Source of the DNA: Bacteroidota bacterium | Lineage (GTDB): Bacteria; Bacteroidota; Bacteroidia; NS11-12g; UBA955 | Length of the DNA: 8,941 bases | Reading direction: 5' to 3' | NCBI GenBank assembly: GCA_009918425.1 | Contig: RGEC01000083.1 | Location: 1 to 8,941 of the forward strand | Part shown: positions 1 to 6,469 of the stretch, piece after piece | Position numbering within the stretch: the stretch's first letter is position 1 | Layout of the letters: every line of letters begins with the position of its first letter | Notes under the pieces: generated by a model | Seen by the model: only the letters and a program-made list of their open reading frames with translations | Databases searched by the model: none | What the model was told of the DNA's origin: nothing | Program-made: the position numbers and the translations under genes

Positions 1-33
1 ATGAATATTGAATATTCCCCCATTTTTTTAGCT

Positions 34-41
34 TAAATTTG
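34..41 (+). promoter_or_regulatory. Candidate Bacteroidota -7 promoter box for pruA
   Basis: The octamer TAAATTTG fits the Bacteroidota housekeeping sigma -7 consensus TAnnTTTG and ends 11 nt before the pruA start codon. Transcription would then begin only a few bases before the ATG, giving a very short leader. The best -33 candidate is a TTG at 8-10, but the 23-nt gap is a little longer than the usual 19-21 nt. The match is short and could be chance. Confidence 0.4.
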
Positions 42-52
42 CCCTAAATTTT

Positions 53-1681
53 ATGAACGGATTTTTTAAAATTCCCTATCCGGCCAATGAGCCAGTGAAT
101 GAATATGCGCCAGGTACCAAAGAAAGAGCTGCGCTGAAAAATGCATTGAAATCAGCGAGAAGCCGCGTGGAAGATATTCCCATGTACATCAATGGCGAAG
201 AAGTGCGCACCGGAAATACGTTTGATATTTTTCCACCGCATGACAGGGCTCATAAAATTGGTTTTTTTCACGGCGGTAACAAGGAGCATGTTCAACAAGC
301 CATACAAGCAGCGCTAAAAGCCAAAGAATCCTGGGAAAACATGCCATGGGAACAGCGTGCGGCCATATTTTTAAAAGCCGCTGAATTGCTGGCAGGTCCG
401 TACCGATATGAAATCAATGCGGCTACCATGCTGGCCCAGAGCAAGAATGCGTATCAGGCAGAAATTGATGCAGCATGCGAAATGATTGATTTTTTGCGTT
501 TCAATGTGCATTACATGGCAGAGATTTACAGCGAACAGCCTACTGCCAATAGCAAAGGAATCTGGAATCGCCTCGAATACCGTCCGCTGGAGGGATTTGT
601 ATTTGCACTTACACCTTTCAATTTTACCGCCATTGCGGGCAATTTACCTACCAGCGCTGCCATGATGGGCAATGTGGTGGTATGGAAACCTGCCGATACG
701 CAAATCTACAGTGCCAATGTACTGATGAAGGTCTTTAAAGAGGCCGGATTGCCGGATGGCGTTATCAATTTGGTCTATGTTTCCGGTCCCGATGCCGGTG
801 AGGTGATTTTTAACCATCCTGAATTTGCCGGTATTCATTTTACAGGCAGCACAGGTGTTTTTCGTCACATTTGGAACACCATCGGACAAAATATATCCAA
901 ATACAAAAGCTATCCCCGCATTGTAGGTGAAACAGGCGGCAAAGACTTCATCCTTGCTCACCACAGTGCAGATTCGGATGTGCTTGTTGCTGCTATCGTG
1001 CGCGGTGCGTTTGAGTTTCAGGGTCAGAAATGTTCAGCAGCTTCCAGGGTGTATATTCCGCAAAGTATATGGCCTGTGGTTAAAGAAAAATTGCTTACAG
1101 AAATGGCAACCCTCAAGGTAGGGCCAACCGAGGATTTTAGCAATTTTGTGAATGCCGTTATAGATGAAAAAGCTTTTGATAAAATCAGCGGATATATCGA
1201 GAATGCGAAAAAGGATGGCGTAGAAATATTGTGGGGCGGAAATTTCGATAAATCAAAAGGATTTTTCATTGATCCTACCATTCTGATGGCACCACGCCCG
1301 GATTATACCACCATGTGTGAAGAAATCTTTGGTCCTGTGCTCACCATCTGGGTGTATGCCGATAGCGAATGGCCTGCAATATTTAAAACCGTAGATCAAA
1401 CAGGTGAATATGCCTTGACCGGAGCTGTAATAGGTCAAGACAGGCATGAAATTGCCAAAGCTACCCATGCATTGCGGAATGCGGCCGGTAATTTCTATAT
1501 CAATGATAAGCCCACAGGCGCTGTAGTTGGCCAGCAACCATTTGGCGGAGCAAGAGGAAGCGGTACCAATGACAAAGCCGGTAGTAAGGTGAATCTTCTC
1601 CGCTGGGTGAATCAGCGCACTATTAAAGAAACTTTTGTACCGCCAAAGGATTATCGCTATCCTTTTCTTTCCGAAGATTGA
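53..1681 (+). CDS. pruA: L-glutamate gamma-semialdehyde (1-pyrroline-5-carboxylate) dehydrogenase
   Basis: Catalyses the NAD(P)+-dependent oxidation of glutamate-gamma-semialdehyde to glutamate, the second step of proline catabolism, in the cytosol. The 542-aa protein has the usual length of the stand-alone bacterial P5C dehydrogenase and shows aldehyde dehydrogenase hallmarks throughout. These include LTPFNFTAIAGNLPTSAA and VVWKPA in the cofactor-binding domain, FTGSTGVF, and VGETGGKDF with the general-base Glu near residue 293. The nucleophile Cys sits in GQKCSAAS near residue 327, followed by CEEIFGPVLTI and the C-terminal GQQPFGGARGSGTNDKAG. The N-terminus (GFFKIPYPANEPVNEYAPGT) resembles the family start, which supports the ATG at 53. 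It carries no proline dehydrogenase domain, so that enzyme must be encoded elsewhere. Its stop overlaps the next start by 1 nt (TGATG), suggesting co-transcription. Identification is from recognised family motifs and is very secure. Confidence 0.97.
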   Translation: MNGFFKIPYPANEPVNEYAPGTKERAALKNALKSARSRVEDIPMYINGEEVRTGNTFDIFPPHDRAHKIGFFHGGNKEHVQQAIQAALKAKESWENMPWEQRAAIFLKAAELLAGPYRYEINAATMLAQSKNAYQAEIDAACEMIDFLRFNVHYMAEIYSEQPTANSKGIWNRLEYRPLEGFVFALTPFNFTAIAGNLPTSAAMMGNVVVWKPADTQIYSANVLMKVFKEAGLPDGVINLVYVSGPDAGEVIFNHPEFAGIHFTGSTGVFRHIWNTIGQNISKYKSYPRIVGETGGKDFILAHHSADSDVLVAAIVRGAFEFQGQKCSAASRVYIPQSIWPVVKEKLLTEMATLKVGPTEDFSNFVNAVIDEKAFDKISGYIENAKKDGVEILWGGNFDKSKGFFIDPTILMAPRPDYTTMCEEIFGPVLTIWVYADSEWPAIFKTVDQTGEYALTGAVIGQDRHEIAKATHALRNAAGNFYINDKPTGAVVGQQPFGGARGSGTNDKAGSKVNLLRWVNQRTIKETFVPPKDYRYPFLSED

Positions 1682-2508
1682 TGAAATCAGACGGGAAATA
1701 TGTTTTGTGGACGGCTGTTTTAGCCATTCTTTTCGTGTTTCCCGATAAGCTCTTCTCACAATGGTATGCTGAAGCCGAATATCGCTTTGGTGTAAATAAA
1801 AGAACGTTATCGGCACTGGAGATTTCACAAACCAATGTGCAGGGAGCAATTGCAAAACCCTACAGTTTTGGCGGTTACACGGTGTCTGCCGGCTATACAT
1901 TCCGTCCCGACAGCCTTAATATTGCTTTATCAACCGGAATTTCCTATCTGAATAGCAATTCGGGTAATATAATGGGAACCCTATGGCCCTATTATCCAGC
2001 CTATTCAACATTGAAACATGTAGCTGTAACAGCAGATATTGGTGCTTCAATTGAATATACATTAAAAAGCATGCATGGTTCCACCGGTTTTACCCTGTTG
2101 TTACCCACATATATGAAAGGGGAAGAATTACAACATAAAACACAACAATGGAATTTAAACGAGACTCGCCGGGAAATAACCTACGGGAAGGCTCCCGGTA
2201 TTCGTTTTCATCAGGATTTTTCAATTTGGTCTAAAGGCAATAAAGCCTTTTTTGCCGGAATAAGTGCCGGTTGGATTTCCGCATTGAGAAAGAGCCGCAC
2301 CTTGATTTCGGGTGATATGAGCCTACCCGTTTCACAGCGTGAATTAAAATATCTTACGGGAAGTCAAATCAGCGAAAAAGGAAAAATTAATGATCCCTCA
2401 CTATCCGGTTTTAATGCCGATTTACCTATGGAAACACAAACGTATAACGAGGCACTTTCTTTTGTTGCCATTAAAATGGGACTTGTTTATTATCTTAACA
2501 AACAGTGA
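1681..2508 (+). CDS. Secreted, probable outer-membrane beta-barrel protein of unknown function
   Basis: A 275-aa protein I cannot assign to a named family. It starts with a short charged region (MKSDGK) and a hydrophobic stretch of about 17 residues ending in LFSQ, which reads as a Sec signal peptide cleaved near Ser27/Gln28. The mature part has alternating polar/aromatic strands typical of small outer-membrane barrels, such as the stretches around GGYTVSAGYTF and ALSTGISYL. It ends in a strand-like segment with aromatic residues (KMGLVYYLNKQ). No enzymatic motif is visible. The ATG at 1681 is preferred because it overlaps the pruA stop by one base, implying translational coupling; a TTG one codon upstream is also possible. 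The 3' end overlaps the next gene by 4 nt. The barrel and its location are inferred from pattern only, and the pairing with pruA does not reveal a function. Confidence 0.75.
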   Translation: MKSDGKYVLWTAVLAILFVFPDKLFSQWYAEAEYRFGVNKRTLSALEISQTNVQGAIAKPYSFGGYTVSAGYTFRPDSLNIALSTGISYLNSNSGNIMGTLWPYYPAYSTLKHVAVTADIGASIEYTLKSMHGSTGFTLLLPTYMKGEELQHKTQQWNLNETRREITYGKAPGIRFHQDFSIWSKGNKAFFAGISAGWISALRKSRTLISGDMSLPVSQRELKYLTGSQISEKGKINDPSLSGFNADLPMETQTYNEALSFVAIKMGLVYYLNKQ

Positions 2509-2876
2509 GAACTATATACACCATCATTCTTTTAAGTCTCTCCAACGTGTTTATGACCTTTGCCTGGTATGGCCATCTCAAATGGAAATCTTTTTCGGGT
2601 TGGGAACGCTGGGGACTTGCCGGTGTAATTGTATTCAGCTGGGGAATAGCATTTTTTGAATATCTGCTTATGATTCCTGCCAACCGCCTTGGAAGTCGCG
2701 AAACCGGAGGATCGATGGATATGTTTCAGCTGAGGTTACTACAGGAAGTGATTTCCATGCTGATCTTTACATTGGTTGTAATGTTTGTGTTTAAGGGCGA
2801 AGCACTTCACTGGCGCTATGCACTGGCATTTTGCTTAATGCTGGTCGCTATCTGGCTGGTATTGGGTAAATCCTGA
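2505..2876 (+). CDS. DUF486/DMT-family small membrane protein
   Basis: A 123-aa, very hydrophobic protein with four likely membrane helices (about residues 3-20, 35-57, 80-96 and 103-120). It matches the DUF486 group of small drug/metabolite-transporter-like proteins through the N-terminal LSNVFMTFAWYGHLK, then SWGIAFFEYLLMIPANRLG, and a middle LLQEVISM segment. No substrate is known for the family, so transport is only an inference from fold membership. The start is a GTG that overlaps the preceding stop as GTGA; this places LSNVFMTF at the expected distance from the N-terminus. The gene closes a three-gene operon. Its stop is followed with no gap by the stop of a convergent gene. Confidence 0.88.
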   Translation: MRTIYTIILLSLSNVFMTFAWYGHLKWKSFSGWERWGLAGVIVFSWGIAFFEYLLMIPANRLGSRETGGSMDMFQLRLLQEVISMLIFTLVVMFVFKGEALHWRYALAFCLMLVAIWLVLGKS

Positions 2877-3719
2877 TTAAAGGCCTGAAAACGGTTTATT
2901 GAGCATGTCGGAAAGTTTTTTGGACGTGGCGTTTTTATAACTTTTTCCACCGTATTCACCAACCCACTGTATGCCTTTAACCGCATTGCTTACAAAAATT
3001 TCATCGGCTGCTCCTAAAGAAATTGCCGTAATCGGATTCTCCTGAACCGAATAACCATACGCACCCGCAAGTTGCATTACAACCTTGCGCATAACACCGT
3101 CTACGCAATATTCGCTGAGTGGGGGAGTATTGATAAATTCTCCGTTTACCGTAAATATATTGCTCGATACGGTTTCGGCAATTCTGCCGCTGTCATTGAT
3201 GATGACACAATCATCCCAGTTGTTTTCGGCAGCATGCAGTCCGGCCATTACATAGGTGAGGGCGCTGTTTGTCTTGATGGCACTGGTGTAATTGGCATTT
3301 TTACTCAACTCATTGAACATGCCCAGTGTAAGTCCTTTTTCGTTAAGTGGGTAACCCCTGAAATCGGTTGCCCTGACTTCGGTAATAACATGTGTGCTCT
3401 GGTTTTCGGGTTTATATCGCCCTTCGCCTTCCCGGAAAAAAGTGCACCGAACAGACGCTGATGGAATGTTTTTTAAAGAAAGAAATTCCCTAATGTCGGT
3501 TTCAAGGTTTTGCAATTCAAAATCATTAGGAATATTCATTTTAAGGAGCAATGCCGATTTTCGGATTCTGGAATCATGCAGTTCTGCATGCTGAATACAA
3601 TCCTGCTCAAACCGCATACTTTCAAAAAAACCGTCTCCGTAGCGATAAGATCTTGAACTCAAAGCCAGCTGAGGTTCCTCACCGGATACCCATAAACCCT
3701 GGTACAAATACATTATCAT
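2877..3719 (-). CDS. Class IV PLP-dependent enzyme (aminodeoxychorismate lyase / branched-chain aminotransferase-like)
   Basis: A 280-aa fold-type IV PLP enzyme. Visible signatures are RYGDGFFESMRF (residues 26-37), the candidate Schiff-base lysine K149 in SAIKTNSALTYVMAG, and GRIAETVSSNIF (178-189) with the PLP-contacting Glu182. LSEYCVDGVMRKVV (201-214) and DEIFVSNAVKGIQWV (239-253) complete the pattern. The length and the C-terminal 'EIFVSNAVKGIQWV' type of sequence fit PabC-like proteins, which make p-aminobenzoate from aminodeoxychorismate. Branched-chain or D-amino-acid aminotransferases share the same motifs, so I give no gene symbol. The ATG at 3719 overlaps the upstream gene's stop as ATGA. 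A second in-frame ATG lies two codons later. It is the last gene of the minus-strand etfBA operon. Confidence 0.9.
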   Translation of the reverse strand: MIMYLYQGLWVSGEEPQLALSSRSYRYGDGFFESMRFEQDCIQHAELHDSRIRKSALLLKMNIPNDFELQNLETDIREFLSLKNIPSASVRCTFFREGEGRYKPENQSTHVITEVRATDFRGYPLNEKGLTLGMFNELSKNANYTSAIKTNSALTYVMAGLHAAENNWDDCVIINDSGRIAETVSSNIFTVNGEFINTPPLSEYCVDGVMRKVVMQLAGAYGYSVQENPITAISLGAADEIFVSNAVKGIQWVGEYGGKSYKNATSKKLSDMLNKPFSGL

Positions 3720-4132
3720 GGTTTTCTTTTGCTGTAATGGAAAGAAGTTTTGCCTTCACGAATGATAAAACTGTCGTTTGAGAGCAGCATGATATGGAAT
3801 CTGCGGATGCTGCCGGAAGGCTTGTAATGAAACATCAGACTCTTCTTATAGGGAGAACTGTCCAGGGGTGATGATATGAGCTGAAAAGTGCCGCCAAGGT
3901 TCTTGTTAAGCGATTTAATGGAATAATGGAAGATTGATTTTTTTGTGTCGATAAGCATGGTGTCATCCTTATCAGGAGTAAGAATATTTATGCCATTTTT
4001 GAAAATTGCTCTGTATTGCCATACTCCATGAAGTTTTTTGCCGGGTAAAGTCCATTTACTAATAAAACCGGGGCAGAATAGAATGATTCCGGCTATAAAA
4101 AAAGCGTTATGCAGACCTTTTTTTAATTTCAT
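3716..4132 (-). CDS. Small exported protein, lipocalin-like start, function unknown
   Basis: A 138-aa protein with a basic N-terminus (MKLKKGLHN) and a hydrophobic segment (residues 10-22, FFIAGIILFCPGF). This is a signal peptide or anchor; Cys20 might be lipidated, but the surrounding residues are a poor lipobox. The mature part opens with LHGVWQY, like the first strand of lipocalin-like proteins, and continues with alternating strands and many Lys, Ser and Tyr residues. Family membership is a weak inference and no active site is visible. The frame stays open upstream to 4228, but that part runs antiparallel to nothing and simply shares DNA with the C-terminal coding region of the preceding gene in another frame. 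The ATG at 4132 gives a sensible signal peptide and a 26-nt overlap. Its stop overlaps the next gene by 4 nt, so the two are probably translated together. Confidence 0.68.
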   Translation of the reverse strand: MKLKKGLHNAFFIAGIILFCPGFISKWTLPGKKLHGVWQYRAIFKNGINILTPDKDDTMLIDTKKSIFHYSIKSLNKNLGGTFQLISSPLDSSPYKKSLMFHYKPSGSIRRFHIMLLSNDSFIIREGKTSFHYSKRKP

Positions 4133-4575
4133 CCCTGATTTTGGCGGCTCGGGTATAATCTTCATCGCGTATAGCGTCTTCCAGCATGGCTTCCAGTTCT
4201 TCCATGCTATGTTCCTCAAGTCCGGCATGCGTTTTAGATCCGGGTATCAGTTCTTCGTGTGCCATTCTTCCCGGGCTGTCTGATTCTGCTTCTGTATTAT
4301 CGCCTTCGTACGCTGCTTCATCCATTATTTTCGGGTCAACATAAATCGGGCAGCGAAATTTTACTGCCAGGGCAATGGCGTCACTGGTTCTGCTGTCAAG
4401 TTCAAATGAATCAAAAGCTTTTTTGCACCTTATTTTTGAAAAGAAGATTCCTTCCTGCAAATCGGTAATCATTACTTCTTCCACCTCAACATTCTTCACC
4501 CAGCACAAGTGTGTAGGCACCATGTGAGTGTGCTGGTAAAATGGAGACAATATTTAGGGCTAATTTGGAACTCAT
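4107..4575 (-). pseudogene. DUF151 'bifunctional nuclease' protein with UvrB/UvrC motif, internally deleted and frameshifted
   Basis: The gene is in two frames. From ATG 4575 (3 nt after the etfA stop) a 29-codon stretch reads LALNIVSIL...GAYTLVLGEE, matching the DUF151 N-terminus, and ends at TGA 4486-4488. The next frame, from about 4490, resumes the family with VEVEEVMITDLQEGIFFSKI, then LDSRTSDAIALAVKFRCPIY (4341-4400). It ends with a UvrB/UvrC-type helical motif (4116-4205, EELEAMLEDAI..DYTRAAKIRDEIKKR). The conserved core normally between these parts (the LPIVIGxFEAQ...RPLTHDL region, about 45-50 residues) is absent. The frame change implies a loss of a length equal to 2 mod 3, about 140 bp. 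Calling one ORF from ATG 4523 or TTG 4550 would give a false N-terminus. In many Bacteroidota this gene follows etfBA, which supports the identity. The residual protein probably lacks nuclease function. An assembly deletion is the alternative. Confidence 0.85.
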
Positions 4576-4578
4576 GGT

Positions 4579-5541
4579 TTAGCTTGCTGCTGTTGCCTTT
4601 GCTGCCTGAATTAGTTTGGGTAATACCTCAAAAGCATCACCGACTATACCGTAATCTGCAGCTTTGAAAAACGGAGCTTCGGCATCTTTGTTGATAACCA
4701 CAATAACCTTGCTGCTGCTAACCCCCGCCAGGTGCTGAATTGCCCCACTGATACCGATGGCAATGTACAAATTGGGTTTGATGGTGATTCCAGTCTGCCC
4801 AACGTGCTCGCTGTGCGGACGCCAGTGCATGTCGCTAACGGGTTTTGAACACGCCGTAGCAGCTCCCAGAGCAGTAGCAAGCTCTTCTACCATGTGCCAG
4901 TTCTCAGGACCTTTCATACCACGCCCGGCGGAAACCACAATTTCAGCCTCCGTGAGAGGAACTTTACCGCTTACGGTCTGTGTGCTTTCTATACGAGAAG
5001 ATGAAGAGGGTAGTCCTGAAGGTTGATGCGCTGATACCGCGGCGCTGCCACCATATGTTTTAATTTCTACAGAGTTAGGGGTAATCGCAATCACCTTTAC
5101 ATCAGACTGCATATTTACATAGGCAAAAGCTTTTCCACTGAATACACCCCTTTTTACCCGAAAACCTGAAGATGTATCCGGATAGTCAACCACATTGGTT
5201 GCCAGTGCTGCCTGAAGTAAAACAGCCACCCGACCGGCCATGCTTTTTCCGCTATATGTGTTGGAAATGATGATGGTTTTTCCACCATGAGCCTTGCAAA
5301 CTTCAGCAAAACCCGCTGCATAAACTTCGGGACTGAAGGCGGAAAATTCAGTGCCATGAAGGGTTACAGCTTCATCGGCGCCATAATTTCCAAGAATTGA
5401 TGGGTCTGCTGCACTACCCATACTCACGGCAATAACCTTACCACCTGTTTTCTGAGCAACTTCTTTTCCGTAGGAAACGGCTTCCAGTGTAGATTTTTTG
5501 TATTGTTGATCGCGGGTTTCCGCAAATACTATAACTGACAT
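4579..5541 (-). CDS. etfA: Electron transfer flavoprotein, alpha subunit
   Basis: The FAD-carrying subunit of the ETF heterodimer, which accepts electrons from acyl-CoA and related dehydrogenases and passes them to the quinone pool through an ETF oxidoreductase. The 320-aa protein has the N-terminal ETF domain (residues 1-160, beginning MSVIVFAETRDQQYKKSTLE). The C-terminal FAD domain shows AGRGMKGPENW (205-215), RPHSEHVGQTG (241-251), LYIAIGISGAIQHLAG (258-273), INKDAEAP (283-290) and DYGIVGD (296-302). These are the standard flavin-binding elements and nothing is missing. The linker at residues 175-195 is Ser-rich. The ATG lies 13 nt after the etfB stop, and the gene is clearly co-transcribed with etfB. 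No ETF-quinone oxidoreductase or acyl-CoA dehydrogenase is in the window, so the physiological electron donor is unknown. Confidence 0.96.
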   Translation of the reverse strand: MSVIVFAETRDQQYKKSTLEAVSYGKEVAQKTGGKVIAVSMGSAADPSILGNYGADEAVTLHGTEFSAFSPEVYAAGFAEVCKAHGGKTIIISNTYSGKSMAGRVAVLLQAALATNVVDYPDTSSGFRVKRGVFSGKAFAYVNMQSDVKVIAITPNSVEIKTYGGSAAVSAHQPSGLPSSSSRIESTQTVSGKVPLTEAEIVVSAGRGMKGPENWHMVEELATALGAATACSKPVSDMHWRPHSEHVGQTGITIKPNLYIAIGISGAIQHLAGVSSSKVIVVINKDAEAPFFKAADYGIVGDAFEVLPKLIQAAKATAAS

Positions 5542-5554
5542 ATCAGACTTGGTA

Positions 5555-6292
5555 TTAAATTACTTTGGCTTCGTTTCTTAACAAATGTAACAGTTCTTCC
5601 GGGTTTTCCGCACTGATCATTCTCACACCCTGCTTGGGCTGTGGTAATTCAAAACGGGAGTAGGCAACATGGTTTTGTGAAGTTGCGGGTTCTACCACCT
5701 GTAGGGGCTTTGTTCTTGCTGCCATGATTCCGCGCATGTTCGGTATACGGGGCTCACACAAATCTTTTTGCGCACTTGCCACAAAAGGCAGTGAACAACT
5801 CAGGGTTTCTCTGCCACCATCGATATCCCTTTCAATGCTGGCGGTTTGCCCTGAAATATTCAACTGGGTAATCACATTAACGCTTGGAATATTCAGCAAG
5901 GCACCCAGCAGCCCGCAAACGGCACCACCATTGTAATCGATGCTTTCGCGACCGGTGAGGATGAAATCAAAACCTTTATCTTTAGCGTAAGATGCAATCT
6001 GTTCAGCCACAAACTGAGAATCGGTGGGTACTGCATTGATGCGAACAGCATCCGTGGCTCCCATGCTCAGCGCTTTGCGAATAGCCGGTTCTGCATCGGC
6101 AGGGCCAACATGCAGAATGGTAACTGTTCCGCCTGAAGGCTCGGCTATGTCCAGTGCTTTAGTCAAAGCAAGCTCATCATAAGGATTCATGATGAACTGA
6201 ACACCTTGCGCATTGAAAGATGTGTCGTTATCTGTGAAGGTGATTTTTGTGGTGGTATCAGGCACCACACTCATGCATACCAGAACTTTCAT
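5555..6292 (-). CDS. etfB: Electron transfer flavoprotein, beta subunit
   Basis: Partner of EtfA. In the family it holds the AMP nucleotide and provides the recognition loop that docks onto dehydrogenases. The 245-aa length is typical. Signatures include MKVLVCMSVVPDTTTKI at the N-terminus, NPYDELAL (36-43), ALSMGATDAVRI (74-85), GRESIDYNGG (114-123), IDGGRETLSCSLP (157-169) and PRIPNMRGIMAA (181-192). The last corresponds to the recognition-loop region. It is the first gene of the minus-strand operon, starting at ATG 6292, which begins directly at the conserved first beta-strand. A promoter-like TACTTTTG lies 19 nt upstream. Whether this is a conventional or a bifurcating ETF cannot be decided from what I see; the small two-gene layout without partner dehydrogenases favours the conventional type. 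Confidence 0.96.
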   Translation of the reverse strand: MKVLVCMSVVPDTTTKITFTDNDTSFNAQGVQFIMNPYDELALTKALDIAEPSGGTVTILHVGPADAEPAIRKALSMGATDAVRINAVPTDSQFVAEQIASYAKDKGFDFILTGRESIDYNGGAVCGLLGALLNIPSVNVITQLNISGQTASIERDIDGGRETLSCSLPFVASAQKDLCEPRIPNMRGIMAARTKPLQVVEPATSQNHVAYSRFELPQPKQGVRMISAENPEELLHLLRNEAKVI

Positions 6293-6311
6293 AAATGCTT
6301 TAAAAGTACCG

Positions 6312-6319
6312 CAAAAGTA
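6312..6319 (-). promoter_or_regulatory. Candidate Bacteroidota -7 promoter box for the etfBA operon
   Basis: On the minus strand this octamer reads TACTTTTG, a full match to TAnnTTTG, ending 19 nt before the etfB ATG. No good TTTG -33 element is found at the usual spacing; the nearest (minus-strand 6350-6353) is 30 nt away. The position in the divergent etfB/Mur-ligase intergenic region is what makes it plausible. Confidence 0.4.
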
Positions 6320-6453
6320 AGTAATTTATTATGGATTTTCTGTGTCTATCAAACCCTGATCTTACGGTTTTGGTTTCTTATTTTATATAAAGTAATTTTA
6401 AGTCATCAACCATTGTGTATAACTCCATCATCTTCCTCAATTCTGATTGCGTG

Positions 6454-6461
6454 TAGTTTTG
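6454..6461 (+). promoter_or_regulatory. Candidate Bacteroidota -7 promoter box for the Mur ligase gene
   Basis: TAGTTTTG fits TAnnTTTG and ends 8 nt before the ATG at 6470, which would give an almost leaderless transcript. No convincing -33 element is visible upstream. The rest of the 177-bp divergent intergenic region (6293-6469) is AT-rich and shows no clear operator or riboswitch, so a more distant promoter is equally possible. Confidence 0.28.
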
Positions 6462-6469
6462 ATGTTGAT

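Noticed and set aside
644..964. 106-codon minus-strand frame inside pruA
   Set aside because: Opposite the conserved aldehyde dehydrogenase core; the translation is Cys/His-rich and unlike any family I know.
1253..1900. 215-codon minus-strand frame under pruA and its neighbour
   Set aside because: It lies opposite strongly conserved coding sequence, with no domain-like content. It is a shadow frame.
2877..2890. AGGCCT palindrome at the convergent stop codons as a terminator
   Set aside because: Too short, with no loop and no T-run; likely chance.
4133..4228. Longer N-terminus for the small exported protein
   Set aside because: It is an alternate-frame reading of the UvrB/UvrC-motif coding region, and it would bury the signal peptide inside the protein.
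4107..4550. Single 147-codon DUF151 gene starting at TTG 4550 (or ATG 4523)
   Set aside because: Its first 20 residues are an out-of-frame reading of the real N-terminus, which is recognisable in the neighbouring frame from ATG 4575.
6206..6469. 88-residue N-terminal extension of the Mur ligase frame
   Set aside because: It lies antisense to the 5' end of etfB and through the promoter region, and has no family similarity. The Rossmann-like start begins right after ATG 6470.
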